This document shows, piece by piece, positions 20,678-31,113 of a DNA stretch of 64,000 bases. A program made the translations under genes and the position numbers. This DNA is from Garcia nutans (lineage: Eukaryota > Streptophyta > Magnoliopsida > Malpighiales > Euphorbiaceae), in assembly GCA_947685225.1 (NCBI GenBank), contig CANTUV010000032.1:26915501-26979500 (forward strand), written 5' to 3'. The number at the start of each line of letters is the position of its first letter. The stretch's first letter is position 1. Under the pieces are notes generated by a model. It saw only the letters and a program-made list of their open reading frames with translations. It was not told the DNA's origin and did no database searches.

Positions 20678-22432
20678 AATATTTTGGTATCAGAGCTTAG
20701 GTTCGAGATTCTCGGCCTAAGTAAATTTAAAAGAAAAGTTTTAAAAAGAAAAATGATGATAAACGAAAATGAAAAGAATGAAAATTTTGATACATGCATA
20801 TGCATTAACATCTAGGTTGGTCTCGAAGGTGGTATTATATGAATTAAAATGTATTTAGATTATATGAGATGGAAAATTGTATGTAAGTTTAATTGATAAA
20901 TTAAAGAATGGAAGTTTACTTGAGGAAAGAAAATTGTGAAATGTTGACAATTGAAATGTGATTATAATATAAAGAAATGATTGGAAGAATAAAGTTGAGA
21001 ATGAGTTAAAAACAAAATCAAGATTAATGTATGTAATCTTTCCTCTACAATTTGAATCTCTTTCTAATAAACCTTATGTTTGGATTACTAGAAAGAGGAA
21101 ACATTGTTGGATGGGTAATATGAATAGATATGTTGTTAAGTGAAGAAAGTATGGTGAGATATTAAGTGAGTTGGTGGGTATAGACAAAGTCTGACCATTT
21201 AAGGTTTGAATATGTAAAGTTAAAGTTGTTAAAAGAAAAAGAGATGAGATTGGTTAAATAAGAAGATATAATGGTGTTGGTTACATTGTTGTTTAGAATG
21301 CAAACATTGTAATTTTAATGTTAGAAATGTGATATGCTTGAGTGTTGTTAAAGCTCATATTAATGGTGGTAAGATGTGATAATGGGATTTTTGAAATGAG
21401 CTTTAATATTTGTGGAAAGGATATACTTTGATGTTGTTTTGTGGTATGTATATATAAGATGATTTTTTTTTAAGTTGATATTAAGAAAACAAGATGAGTT
21501 CATGGAAGTTTAAATATAGTAGTAAGATGAGAGTTTTTAATGTTAATGGAGTTTGGATAAAGACTATGTAAACATCGATAGTTTAATGTAAATAAAACTT
21601 ATGAGTTATGTGGAATGAATGTTATTGGATATAAAATTATTATGAATTGGGTAATGTGATTGATAATATGAGAATGATTACGCTTGCATTAACAGACTTG
21701 TGCAAAGCTAAGTCATGTAATAAGATTGATAGTGAGAATTGGATTAAGCAATGTTGGTTCAAGAAATTGAGGTTTGTAAGAACTAAACTTGGAAAGTGTA
21801 TAGAGGTTATTGGGCTCAATGTGTATATGATTGGATGTAATATACATATGTATAAATATGTGAGTGATATATATATATATATGTTGAAGGGTAAGCAAAT
21901 GGATGTAAAGATGGTATACTAAATGTATTTAAAAATAAATGTGAAAGAGGTGTCACCTTAGTAATGTGACTAAGATTTTATGAAATATGATTATAGTTAG
22001 AATGTATATATGTGTGGAATAGATAAATAACTTAAGCCATGTCAAAAAGGGATAAGAATGATGTTGTGCAATGAGAAGAAATAAATGTAAAATACTTGAG
22101 TCGTTTTGGAAAGCAGTCCCGGATTGGATGCCACGACCGTGGCTCTTGAAGGCCACGACCGTGGGGACTTAAATGTTGATATAACTTGTAATTTGTGATC
22201 TAAAGGCTTAAAAATGAGACTAATATATGAATGTATTATATGTTGTGATGTGCATAAGGTGAGTTTGTTGAAGCATCAATGTCATTGAGTAATGAATTGC
22301 ATAGGAAATGAGAAATGTAATGAAATGATTATAACACTTGAGCAATTACATAAAATGAATATGGTTTGAGAAGCTATGAAGAGTAAGTACAAACTACATT
22401 ATTGCATATATTCATATAATGTTGAGATTGAA
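20678..22432 (+). repeat. Composite C internal region 2, truncated copy
   Basis: It repeats 13950-15703 almost exactly, including a second primer site at 20685-20696, then breaks off at GAGATTGAAT. No purine tract or third LTR follows. Confidence 0.9.
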
Positions 22433-22675
22433 TCTCGAACCTAAGCAAATAAACAGATTCCTGCTGGGTGGGCCGCGAGGGATTTTTGAAATGAGATTCT
22501 CGGCCTGGTACTATTCTCGCCAAATAAACAAATTCCTGCTGGGTGGGCCGCGAGGGCTGTCCAGTACTGTAGCAATCGCTTGCCTCCTGCGGACTCCGTA
22601 CCCAGGTGGTGAAAAGGCCGGGCCGTAAGCCACTAGTGGGCCGGGCAGCCGACCTGGTCGGGGAGGGTCGTTACA
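22433..22675. repeat. CG-rich tail of composite C
   Basis: It opens with CTCGAACCTAAGC, the reverse complement of the sequence just after the C primer site. Two 75-bp-spaced units beginning CAAATAAACA (22446 and 22521) follow, each containing TGCTGGGTGGGCCGCGAGGG. The end, with TGCCTCCTGCGG and CCGACCTGGTCGGGG, resembles the C minisatellite. The last bases, GTCGTTACA, meet the TTACA duplication. Confidence 0.6.
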
Positions 22676-23549
22676 TTACAACCCTTGAAGCTAGGTTGGG
22701 TTTGGTTCTTGAAGCCAAGTTGGGTTGAGACTTAGCATGCTTTGTTCCCCTTGAAGCTTGGTTGAACCTAATCCTTGAAGCCTAGCTGGGTATATGTGAT
22801 AATGATAAATGTGATAAAACCAAAGCATTAACTCTGAAAATTGAATGGCATATTAGTATGTTTTGGGCCCATGCTTGTCTTTGTTTATATGTGATTCATT
22901 GATGGCAAAATAATTAAATTATGAAATTCATGAAAGGACTTTGAGATGTGATATGCTTATATGATTATGATTTGTGAAAGGCAAAGGTTTGATGTTAGCT
23001 TTTCACTTATGATGTTGATATTAATGGAATGTGTGACATTGCATAGCATTCAAGCATAATGTTAGCATGTTTTGTACTACTAAGCCCTTGGCTTAGCGCG
23101 ATAGTGTTGATCGCGCAGGTGATAGAGTTGATAGAGTTGAACCTGAGAGCTCATCGAGGCCGAGTGAGAGTAGACATTGAAGAGTTGATTTTGGGACTTA
23201 AAGATCAGAGAAGATTTGCCAATCATGTATAACTCTTTTAATATTTTGTAAAGTATTGTTTATAATGTGAATATATGTACATTTGTAAATATAAATATTT
23301 AAATGTTTTCCTATATATAAATAGTTCTAAATTCCGCTGCGTATTAAGTAAATATATATATATATATATCTTTTTTGTTTTTATATTATAAGTTAATTAC
23401 TTATTTTCTATAATGTATAATGAGAAAGATTATAGTATCATTGGAAATGTTTTTGAATGTTAAGAAATTCGTAGCATTCCTATATTCGATGCATGTATAC
23501 TACATTGTGGTGTATGTAGTGTGTATGTATTGGATGTGGGGGTGTTACA
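22676..23549 (+). repeat. Element B 3' LTR, second part
   Basis: It continues the LTR from ACCCTTGAAG to GGTGTTACA and matches 3408-4279. It includes the twin hairpins (23080-23116) and the terminal stem-loop region. TTACA at 22676-22680 is the C target duplicate, and AAAGG at 23550-23554 is the B duplicate. Confidence 0.95.
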
Positions 23550-23925
23550 AAAGGCTGTCTTAGGAAAATCTTCAGCTCTGACCCTCAACTGATGGTACCC
23601 TGATCTCAAATCGATCTTCGAAAACACTGCTGCACCCTTCAATTGATCAAAGAGATCATCAATTCTAGGCAATGGATATTTATTTTTAATAGTCACCTTG
23701 TTCAATTGCCTATAATCGATACACAATCTCATAGTACCATCCTTCTTCTTCACAAACAAAACAGGAGCTCCCCACGGTGAAACACTAGGGCGAACAAACC
23801 CTTTATCCAACAACTCCTGCAACTGCACCTTCAATTCTCTCCACTCAGCAGGTGCCATTCTATAAGGAGTAATCGAAATAGGAGTAGTACCAGGCAATAA
23901 TTCAATACCAAACTCCACCTCTCTC
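23550..23925 (-). pseudogene. pol: Element A: N-terminal RT piece
   Basis: Read from 23925 down, this is the pre-RT and fingers region (EFGIELLPGTTPIS, VSPWGAPVLFVKKKDGTMRLCIDYRQLNK, KIDLRSGYHQLR). It joins the RT at 1699 across element B. Near 23925 the GA run is two bases longer than in B, which puts RT out of frame with the protease upstream. Confidence 0.92.
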
Positions 23926-24634
23926 TCTCAGGAGGCAACTCTGACAACTCCTCTGGAAACACATCTGGAAATTCTGCAACTGTAGGTATACTATCAAGCT
24001 GAGAACTCACTACTCTAGTATCCAAAATATGAGCAAGATAAGCATCACACCCCTTTCTAATCAACCTCCTAGCTGCAACATATGAAACAAACAAGGATGC
24101 TAGCTGACCTTGTTCACTAGATACTATCACATCTCTACCATCACCGGTTCTCAAGGTAATAAGTTTCTTTTGATAGTCTACCACAGCTCCATGTCTAGAT
24201 AACCAGTCCATGCCTAGGATCAAATCATATTCCTTAAAAGGCATTTCAATTAAATCTCCAGGAAACTTCTCACCTTGCACCACTACTGCACTATCTCGGT
24301 GCACCTTGCTAACAATCACACTAAGCCCTAAAGGATTTGTCACCAATACATCAAATCCTAGGGATTCAACATGTAATTTAGACACAGGCAAAACAGATGC
24401 ACTAATATATGAATGAGTGGAGCCTGGATCAATCAAAGCAAGTACTGAAATACCAAATAAAGAGAAAGTACCCGCTATGACTGCCGAAGCATCTGGCTGC
24501 CTCTGCATCACATATATCCTCTGAGAAGATCCAGCCTCCCTTGGTCTACTCTCCCTGGATGTAGAACCTCCTCTAGGACTAAACCCAGATCTGCCTCCTC
24601 TACTGACACTTCTGCTTCCTTGACCTCCCCTCAC
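23926..24634 (-). pseudogene. pro: Element A: protease segment
   Basis: The aspartic protease with DPGSTHSYIS (near 24410-24440) and ILGMDWLSRHGAVVD (near 24170-24215) is intact in one frame. A Gly/Arg/Ser linker precedes it. The TAG near 24636, where B and G have CCT, interrupts the link to gag. The frame is lost at the end by the two-base addition near 23925. Confidence 0.88.
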
Positions 24635-24637
24635 ACT

Positions 24638-25751
24638 CTATCGAGAAGCTGCAGAATCTACCGACATCTGCTCCTGCCTCTCAGGACAATCTCTAACAAA
24701 ATGATTAGGTGATCCACATCTGTAGCATACCCCTGCTACACCAGTTTTCCAACAAGTACCACCATGTGGCCTACCATAATGAATACATATGGGTAAAGTG
24801 GATCTCTGGATTACTGGGGTCGGAGCATTCGTTACTGAAACTGTAGGTCTCGATCTCTGCCTCTGAAACTGTATTGACCTACCAGCTGGCCTCTGACTCC
24901 TACTAACCCGAGGAACAATACTTCCTTTACCTCTCTTTACAGATGAAGACCCTGCTTCAAATTGAGGTCTCCTAACCCTGATCTCTTCCTCAGAAGCAGC
25001 TGTGATAACCTGAGCTCTCTCCACATTCCTTGTTGCTGCAACAAGCTAGGAAAAATCATGATATCTAGATCCAGCTACCAGGCACATGATAGAGGGCCTT
25101 AATCCCTTCTCAAATCTCCTACATCTATCTATCTCATCAGATATAATACCCCCAGCATACTGGCTCAACCGGATAAACTCTAGCTCATATTATGTCACAG
25201 TCCGATGATCTTGCTTCAAGCTTAGAAACTCCATTTTCTTCACATCTTTATACTCCCTTGGAGTATACTTCAATTCAAACTCTCTTAGAAAATCAATGTA
25301 GGACAGTGTAGGTGGATCATCCATAGCATGGGGCACTGTCTTCCACCAATCGTATGCATCCTTTTGCAGCAATGATCTTGCATAATCAAAATTTTCTTCT
25401 GGAGTGGCTTGCAACTGAATGAATATTCTTTGTACTTTATCTAACCACTACTCAGCTACAGCTGGATCAATAGTACCCAGAAAATCTTCTGCTCCATACT
25501 TCCTTAATTTATCGTAATGTCTCACTGGTACTGAAGGCTGTGGGGGTGGTGGCGGTGGTTTGCACTGGTGCTTGCCTCAATATCTCTACCACCTGCCTAA
25601 GCCAAACTGGTGGAATCTCCTCACCAGCTGGTCTCCCTGACACAGAAGCAGGTACCTCCCCAGCACTATCCACTCTAGCTCCATCTCTAACCTCATCAGG
25701 AGCTATACTCTCAGCACTACCCTCGACTGACTGATGTAAGTGAGAATCCAT
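24638..25751 (-). pseudogene. gag: Element A: gag, several stops
   Basis: The ATG lies at 25749-25751. The same gag domains as in B can be followed, ending in a CCHC knuckle near 24665-24720 (VCYRCGSPNHFVRDC). Lesions relative to B, D and G: an added A in the proline-rich tract near 25560, TAG for CAG at 25448-25450, TAA for GAA at 25187-25189, and TAG for CAG at 25046-25048. The gene cannot make full Gag. Confidence 0.9.
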
Positions 25752-25789
25752 CACAACCTATATCTGCAAACACAGCAGAATACATCTCA

Positions 25790-25803
25790 TTAAAGATCAG
25801 AGA
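25790..25803 (-). promoter_or_regulatory. Leader arm a', element A
   Basis: It is an exact 14-base reverse complement of LTR segment 26200-26213. Flanking CTGCCAAT and CATGTAT blocks also match. It lies between the primer site and the gag ATG. Confidence 0.7.
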
Positions 25804-25902
25804 CTGCCAATACCAAACATGTATGTTTTTCAAAAACTAACTTTTTAAAATTAAAACATTCTTTTCCTTACACTTGACCTAGGTTGAGAATCTCAAACCT
25901 AG

Positions 25903-25914
25903 GCTCTGATACCA
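25903..25914 (-). other. Primer binding site (tRNA-iMet), element A
   Basis: GCTCTGATACCA on the plus strand is the reverse complement of TGGTATCAGAGC. It lies 7 nt inside the LTR end at 25922. Confidence 0.92.
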
Positions 25915-25921
25915 AAACAAT

Positions 25922-27317
25922 TGTAACACCCCTATATCCCGTATACGTACCTAGCATGCTTATACGATCGTAATATACATATACTGAATATCGAAAATGC
26001 CACAGTTAAAAAATAAACAACATAAATCTTTGTAAATAAGTGAAACCAATCTCAAACATTTAAAATAAATCCAAAAGACATCATATATAAAAACGTTTAT
26101 TAATTCGCAGCGGAAATTATTACAAATATTTATAAATGTAAATACGTTATAAATCAAAGTTTACAAAACATAGAATATATACATGATTGGCAGCTTGACT
26201 CTCTGATCTTTAAGTTCCAAAAATAAATTCTTCAATGCCTAGTCTCACTTGGTCTTGAGGAGCTATCAGGTTCAGCTCTGTCACCTGCACGATCAAACAC
26301 TATCGCGCTAAGCCAACGGCTTAGTAGTACAAAGTATACTAACATTATGCTTTAATGCAATGTAATGTCACACATTTTAATAATAAAGACAACATCATAG
26401 TTGGAAAACTAACATTACACCTTTATATTTCATAAACCATACACATATAAACATATCACATTTCAAAGTCCTTCCACAGATCTTATTATTCAATTACTTT
26501 ACCATTAATGAATCCCATTTAAACAAAGACAAGCATGGGCCCAAAATACACTAATATGCCATTCAACTTTCAGAGTTAATGTTTTGCTTTAATTATCTCA
26601 TTAATCATTATCATTATCCCAACTAGGCTTCAAGGATTAGGTTCAACCAAGCTTCAAGGGGAACAAAGCATGCTAAGTATCATCCCAACTTGGCTTCAAG
26701 AACCAACCCAACCTAGCTTCAAGGGTTGTAACATCTTAATTAGGCTTCAAGGACTAGACCCAACCAAGCTTCAAGGGAAGTAAAACATGTTAAACTTCAA
26801 CCCAACTTGGCTTCAAGGATCAAGCCCAACCTAACTTCAAGAGATTGTTACTATTAGGCATGCCACCAACAACAAAACTCTGAAAATGAATAACATATTA
26901 GACACACAATTCACTTATTATTTAGGCAAACATGCCTCACTTATCTCAATTGAAGTATCATAGCCAATCACAATGGCTTCACATCTCATTTGAATCACCA
27001 TAGCCAATCACAATGGCTTCACCTCTTATTATATCTCAAATCACATTTCATATTTCATCATTGATATATACATAACAATTTACATTTTTCATAGATTTAG
27101 AATCTTCCACATACATTTGTTTGGATCATTATTATTTTAAGTGTGTATAAAAATGTTTATTTTTATGTTTAGGTGCAAAAAGAACCTTGGAGGATCAAAA
27201 CAATACAAGAAGAGCAAAGAACAAATAACAGTAGCTAACACACCCAAGGGACACGGCCAAGCTTGTGGCCATGTCTCTCAACAAAAGCTCCAACACGGCC
27301 AAGTTGCTTCATCTGAA
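25922..27317 (-). repeat. Element A 5' LTR, truncated
   Basis: It begins with TGTAACACCCC (LTR 3' end on the minus strand). It carries the terminal stem-loop (25933-25991), arm a (26200-26213), the twin hairpins (26287-26324) with GTGACAG after the donor CAG, and the CTTGAAGC cassette (26625-26850). From about 27060 it follows the H-type LTR, with a CG palindrome set (27248-27302). It stops at about 27317, where gag of element D begins, so the LTR start is lost. Confidence 0.85.
26287..26324 (-). promoter_or_regulatory. Tandem hairpins, element A
   Basis: On the minus strand CTAAGCC pairs with GGCTTAG around GTT, and GCGCGAT pairs with ATCGTGC with one G-U pair. Confidence 0.65.
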
Positions 27318-28257
27318 CCACTGGAGTCAGAGCACTAGCTATAGAAGCTGTAGGTCTCGGCCTCTATCTCTGATACTGCACTGACCTACCCGGCTGTCTC
27401 TGGTTCCTATTAATCCTCGGAACAAAACTTCCTCTACCTCTTTTCACATATGAAGACCCTGCCTCAATCTAGGGTCTCCTTACCCTAGTCTCCTCCTCAG
27501 TAGCAGCTGCTGCAATGTTCTGCGCTCTCTCAACACTTCTAGCTGCTGTAACTAGCTGAGAGAAATCCTGGTACCGAGAACTAGCCACAAGACACATAAT
27601 AGAGGGCCTCAATCCCTCCTCAAATCTTCTGCATCGATCAATCTCGTCCGAGATAATTCCACCTGCATAATCACTCAACCGGATGTACTCAACCTCATAT
27701 TCCATTACCGTCCGGTTGTCTTGCCTCAAATTCAAGAATTCCATCTTCTTAATATCTTTATACTCCGTTGGAGTATATTTCAGCTCGAATTCCCTCAGAA
27801 AATCACCATAAGACAAAGTAGGTGGATCATCCATGGCATGAGGAACCGTCTTCCACCAATCATAGGCATCTTTCTGCAGAAGGGATCTTGCATAATCAAA
27901 CTTCTCATCCGAAGTAGCTTGCAACTAAATGAATATCCTCTGCACTTTATCCAACCACTGCTCAGCCACTGCAGGATCGGTAGTGCCCAAGAAATCTTCA
28001 GCCCCATATTTTCTCAACTTATCATAATGTCTTACTGGCACTTGAGGCTGTGGTGGTGGTGGCTGCAGTACCGGAGCTCCCCTCAACAAATCTACCATGT
28101 GCCTAAACCAACCCGGCGGCACCTCATCAGCATCGGATCTCCCTGGCACAGGAGTAGGAGCCTCACTAACTCTATCAACTCTAGCTCCATCTCTACCCTC
28201 TTCAGGAGCTACACTCTCAGCACTACCTTCTACAGACTGACGTGACTGAGACGCCAT
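27318..28257 (-). pseudogene. gag: Element D: gag, two TAG stops, 3' part lost
   Basis: The ATG is at 28257 reading down. The protein is Gag-like (VEGSAES, proline-rich tract, KLRKYGAEDFLGT, AVAEQWLDKVQRI, then YAGGIISDEIDRCRRFEEGLRPS), but clearly more diverged from A, B and G than they are from each other. TAG at 27925-27927 and TAG at 27469-27471 both stand where B has CAG. Homology stops at about 27318, before the CCHC knuckle, where the LTR of A begins. There is no protease or pol of D in the window. Confidence 0.9.
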
Positions 28258-28297
28258 CACTACCTATATCTGCAAACATAGCAGAATATACCATATT

Positions 28298-28309
28298 AAG
28301 ATCAAAGAC
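28298..28309 (-). promoter_or_regulatory. Leader arm a', element D
   Basis: It is complementary to LTR segment 28701-28712. Here the core is GATCAAAG/CTTTGATC, against GATCAGAG/CTCTGATC in A, B and G; both sides changed together. Confidence 0.7.
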
Positions 28310-28407
28310 TGCCATACCAAAACATGTATCTTATGTAAAAACCATATTTTAAAACTCAAAATTTCCTTTTTCTTACAATTGACCTAGGTTGAGAATCTCA
28401 AATCTAG

Positions 28408-28419
28408 GCTCTGATACCA
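28408..28419 (-). other. Primer binding site (tRNA-iMet), element D
   Basis: GCTCTGATACCA on the plus strand, 7 nt from the LTR end at 28427. Confidence 0.92.
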
Positions 28420-28426
28420 AAACAAT

Positions 28427-31113
28427 TGTAACACCCCTATACCCCGTATACGTACACAGCATGCTAATACGATCGTAGTATACGTATACTGAATATAGAA
28501 ATGCCACGGTTTACTAAACAAACCTCTCATCCCTTTACAAAAACATGAACAAAATTTAAATCATTTAAAAGAAATCATAAACACAACAAATAAAAATGTT
28601 TATTTAAAACGCAGCAGAAAATATAACAAATATTTACAAATACTTGTACATCAAAATTCAAGTTTTACAAAACATAAGATATATACATGGTTGGCAGTAT
28701 GTCTTTGATCTTTAGGCTCCACTATCCAAAACTTCAAACTCTAGACTCTACTCGGCCTAGAGGAACTCTCTGGTTCTTCCCTGTCACCTGCGCGATGAAC
28801 CACAATCGCGCTCAGCCTACGGCTTAGTGGTACAAACTATAATAACAATATACTTTAATAAAATGCAAATGTCATAATCTCAAACATATAAACAATTCTC
28901 AAGAATCTCATTATTCATTTATTTCATCATTCGTACATCACATTGAAAACAAAGACAAACTTGGGCCCAAAAGACACTAATATGTTATTCAAAGTTCAGA
29001 GTAACTGCTTTGGTCTATTATCACAATCATCAAGCCCGTAGGCAATATATATATATATATCTATCCATGGATAGGGTAACAGACCCAGTCTCTTAGACCT
29101 CAACCCGCTAAACTCGAGGAGATCCTCAACCTGGCAAGACTATTACCTATAACAGACCCAGTCTCTTGGACCTCAACCCGGATAAACCAAGGAGATCCTC
29201 AACCCGGCAAGACTGTTACTATAATTCACATTTCACATTTATCAACTGGAATCGGCTTACGACCCAGTCTTTTCACCTATCCAGTACTTTATAGGCATGC
29301 CGCCAAACCCAGAACTCTGAAGGTTGAATAACACATTAGACACATAATCTTTTTACATTTCTTTCTTAATTCATTTCTCATTTCATTTTCATCATTATAG
29401 CCAACAACCATGGCTTCATATCTCATAATCATAATAGGCAACCATGCCTCAATCATCTCATTAGCATCATTATAGCCAACAACCATGGCTTCATATCTTA
29501 TCAAGATAATATACAATATCAATTGCATTAACACCATCATCATAGCCAATCACATTGGTTTTCTATCTCATTATATCTCAAATCACATTAAATAAATTGA
29601 TCATTCAAGTATACACAACCAATTGCATTAACATACCTTTAATATTTCATCAAATGTTTTAACCGTGTAATTAATTGCTTAGCATATGTATAATCAAATA
29701 TGTTAAGTATCAAATCATGTGAGTGTATGCAACAATGTAGTTTGTACTTACCTTAGGAACAACTCACACCAATCTACAACCTTACTCTTCCAATAATCCT
29801 TCAATACTTGGATTAGGGGAACTCAAACTCTTCAGAACCTAATCCAAAAGGAATAATACACATGAGATAATAAGACTAAGGTCTAACTAGGGCAAACTTT
29901 ACACATGACACGCTCACCAACACGGGCGTGTCCCTGACCGTGCCCTAAACTCTCAACACAGAAGCTTTGACACGCTCAGAACCACGGGCGTGTCACTGAA
30001 CGTGTAATACATTCTGTCTCACAGAAACATTGACACGTCCAACAACATGGGCGTGTTCATGGCCGTGTCAATTCCTCACCAACACAGTAGCTATGACACG
30101 CTCAGTGACATGGGCGTGTCACTGGACGTGTCAATACTACAACTACACAGAAGCCGTGACACGCTCAGTGACATGGGCGTGTCACTGCTTGTGTCACCCA
30201 TCCAAGAAAGCAGAACCATCGACACGCCCAAAGACTTGGCCGTGCTCATGGGCGTGTCAGGCCAAAAATCCAGATTCCGGCCACAACAACACTTAATCCA
30301 ACAAATCACTTCCTTTCACCAACATCCACTTCAAACAAACTTAGCTCAACATACCCAAGAACCATAATAAACTTACAAAAACACAAACACAACTCAAAAC
30401 ACACATCAAACACAAATCATCATCACAAACCCAAAACACAACCCCACCACTTTCTCTTCCAACAAACCTACTCTTTCTTCAATCCAACCCCAAAATCCAA
30501 AATCAATAGAACCAAACACTCTTAAACACATCTTACTCAAACATATTCACATACCATCAAGAATCAACCAACAAACTCAAACACATCTTAAAAGAAAATC
30601 AAGGAATCAAGAGGAAACTTACCAAGGATGAAGAAACTCTTAAATTTCCAACTTGATCACTTGAAAACTTCCTTAGATCTTGAGTTTAAAAGATCAAATC
30701 TCTTCCTTGCTCTCTTGATTCTTTGTTAACCGGCCAAAAGAAAGGAAAAGGAAAGAAAAGAAAGAGAACCACACAGAAAGAAAGAAAGAAAGAAGAAAAG
30801 AAGAAACAAAGTCAAATCTCAATCACTCTCCTCAAAATCCTCTCCTCCAAGCTTTTATATTAAAATATTCCAAATATCTCATTCCACTCGCTTAATTTTC
30901 CATTTCCATTAATTAACTTAATTAATTAAAATCATTAACTAATCATCTTTGACCTCCACTAACTTGACTTGTATATGTTGTATATATTGCTATATATACA
31001 ACATATACACTCTCTCTTCACTTCCTTTTTCTTTCCAAATACACATATACATTAAATCCAATTAAAACAACAATTATACTCAAAACTTCTATGGCACATT
31101 TTGGGATATTACA
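28427..31113 (-). repeat. Element D 5' LTR (2687 bp)
   Basis: It runs from TGTAACACCCC to GGGATATTACA. It carries the terminal stem-loop near 28435-28500, arm a (28683-28714), twin hairpins (28790-28827), a family-specific cassette (29040-29275), the 87-nt predicted exon (29752-29838), a CG palindrome cluster (29904-30262), a donor near 30620, a GGCCGG block near 30730 and a TATA-like block near 30990. The target duplicate at its far end is lost with the rest of the element. Confidence 0.9.
29040..29275 (-). repeat. D-type LTR minisatellite cassette
   Basis: The repeated phrases are GACCCAGTCTCTTRGACCTC, AACCCG and GGAGATCCTCAACC-GGCAAGACT. The cassette sits at the LTR position that holds CTTGAAGC repeats elsewhere. 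Confidence 0.75.

Larger units (their letters stand above)
10861..22675 (+). mobile_element. Composite C: non-coding LTR element, LTR-internal-LTR-partial internal
   Basis: The order is LTR (10861-13949), internal (13950-17583), LTR (17584-20677), a second partial internal (20678-about 22432), then a 243-bp CG-rich tail. Primer sites follow both LTRs and a purine tract precedes the second. There is no gag-pol homology and no credible ORF, so it is a large non-autonomous derivative. The two LTR-internal copies are almost identical, so the duplication is recent. The terminal layout is not that of a normal element; see the findings. Confidence 0.85.
1700..23549 (+). mobile_element. Element B: Tekay/Del-type Ty3/gypsy chromovirus, with composite C nested in its 3' LTR
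   Basis: Without the nested insert the element is about 10 kb: 2580-bp LTR, 4.87-kb internal region, second LTR. It has TG...CA ends, a 5-bp target duplication, a tRNA-iMet primer site and a purine tract. The LTR pair differs at only about ten positions by eye, which implies recent insertion. Even so, the coding region has two stop codons and one frameshift. Either these arose since insertion or a defective parent was copied in trans. Confidence 0.93.

Noticed and set aside
30030..30367. Repetitive open frames (MGVSLDVS-like) in D LTR
   Set aside because: They arise from the palindrome cluster in three frames and have no support as protein.
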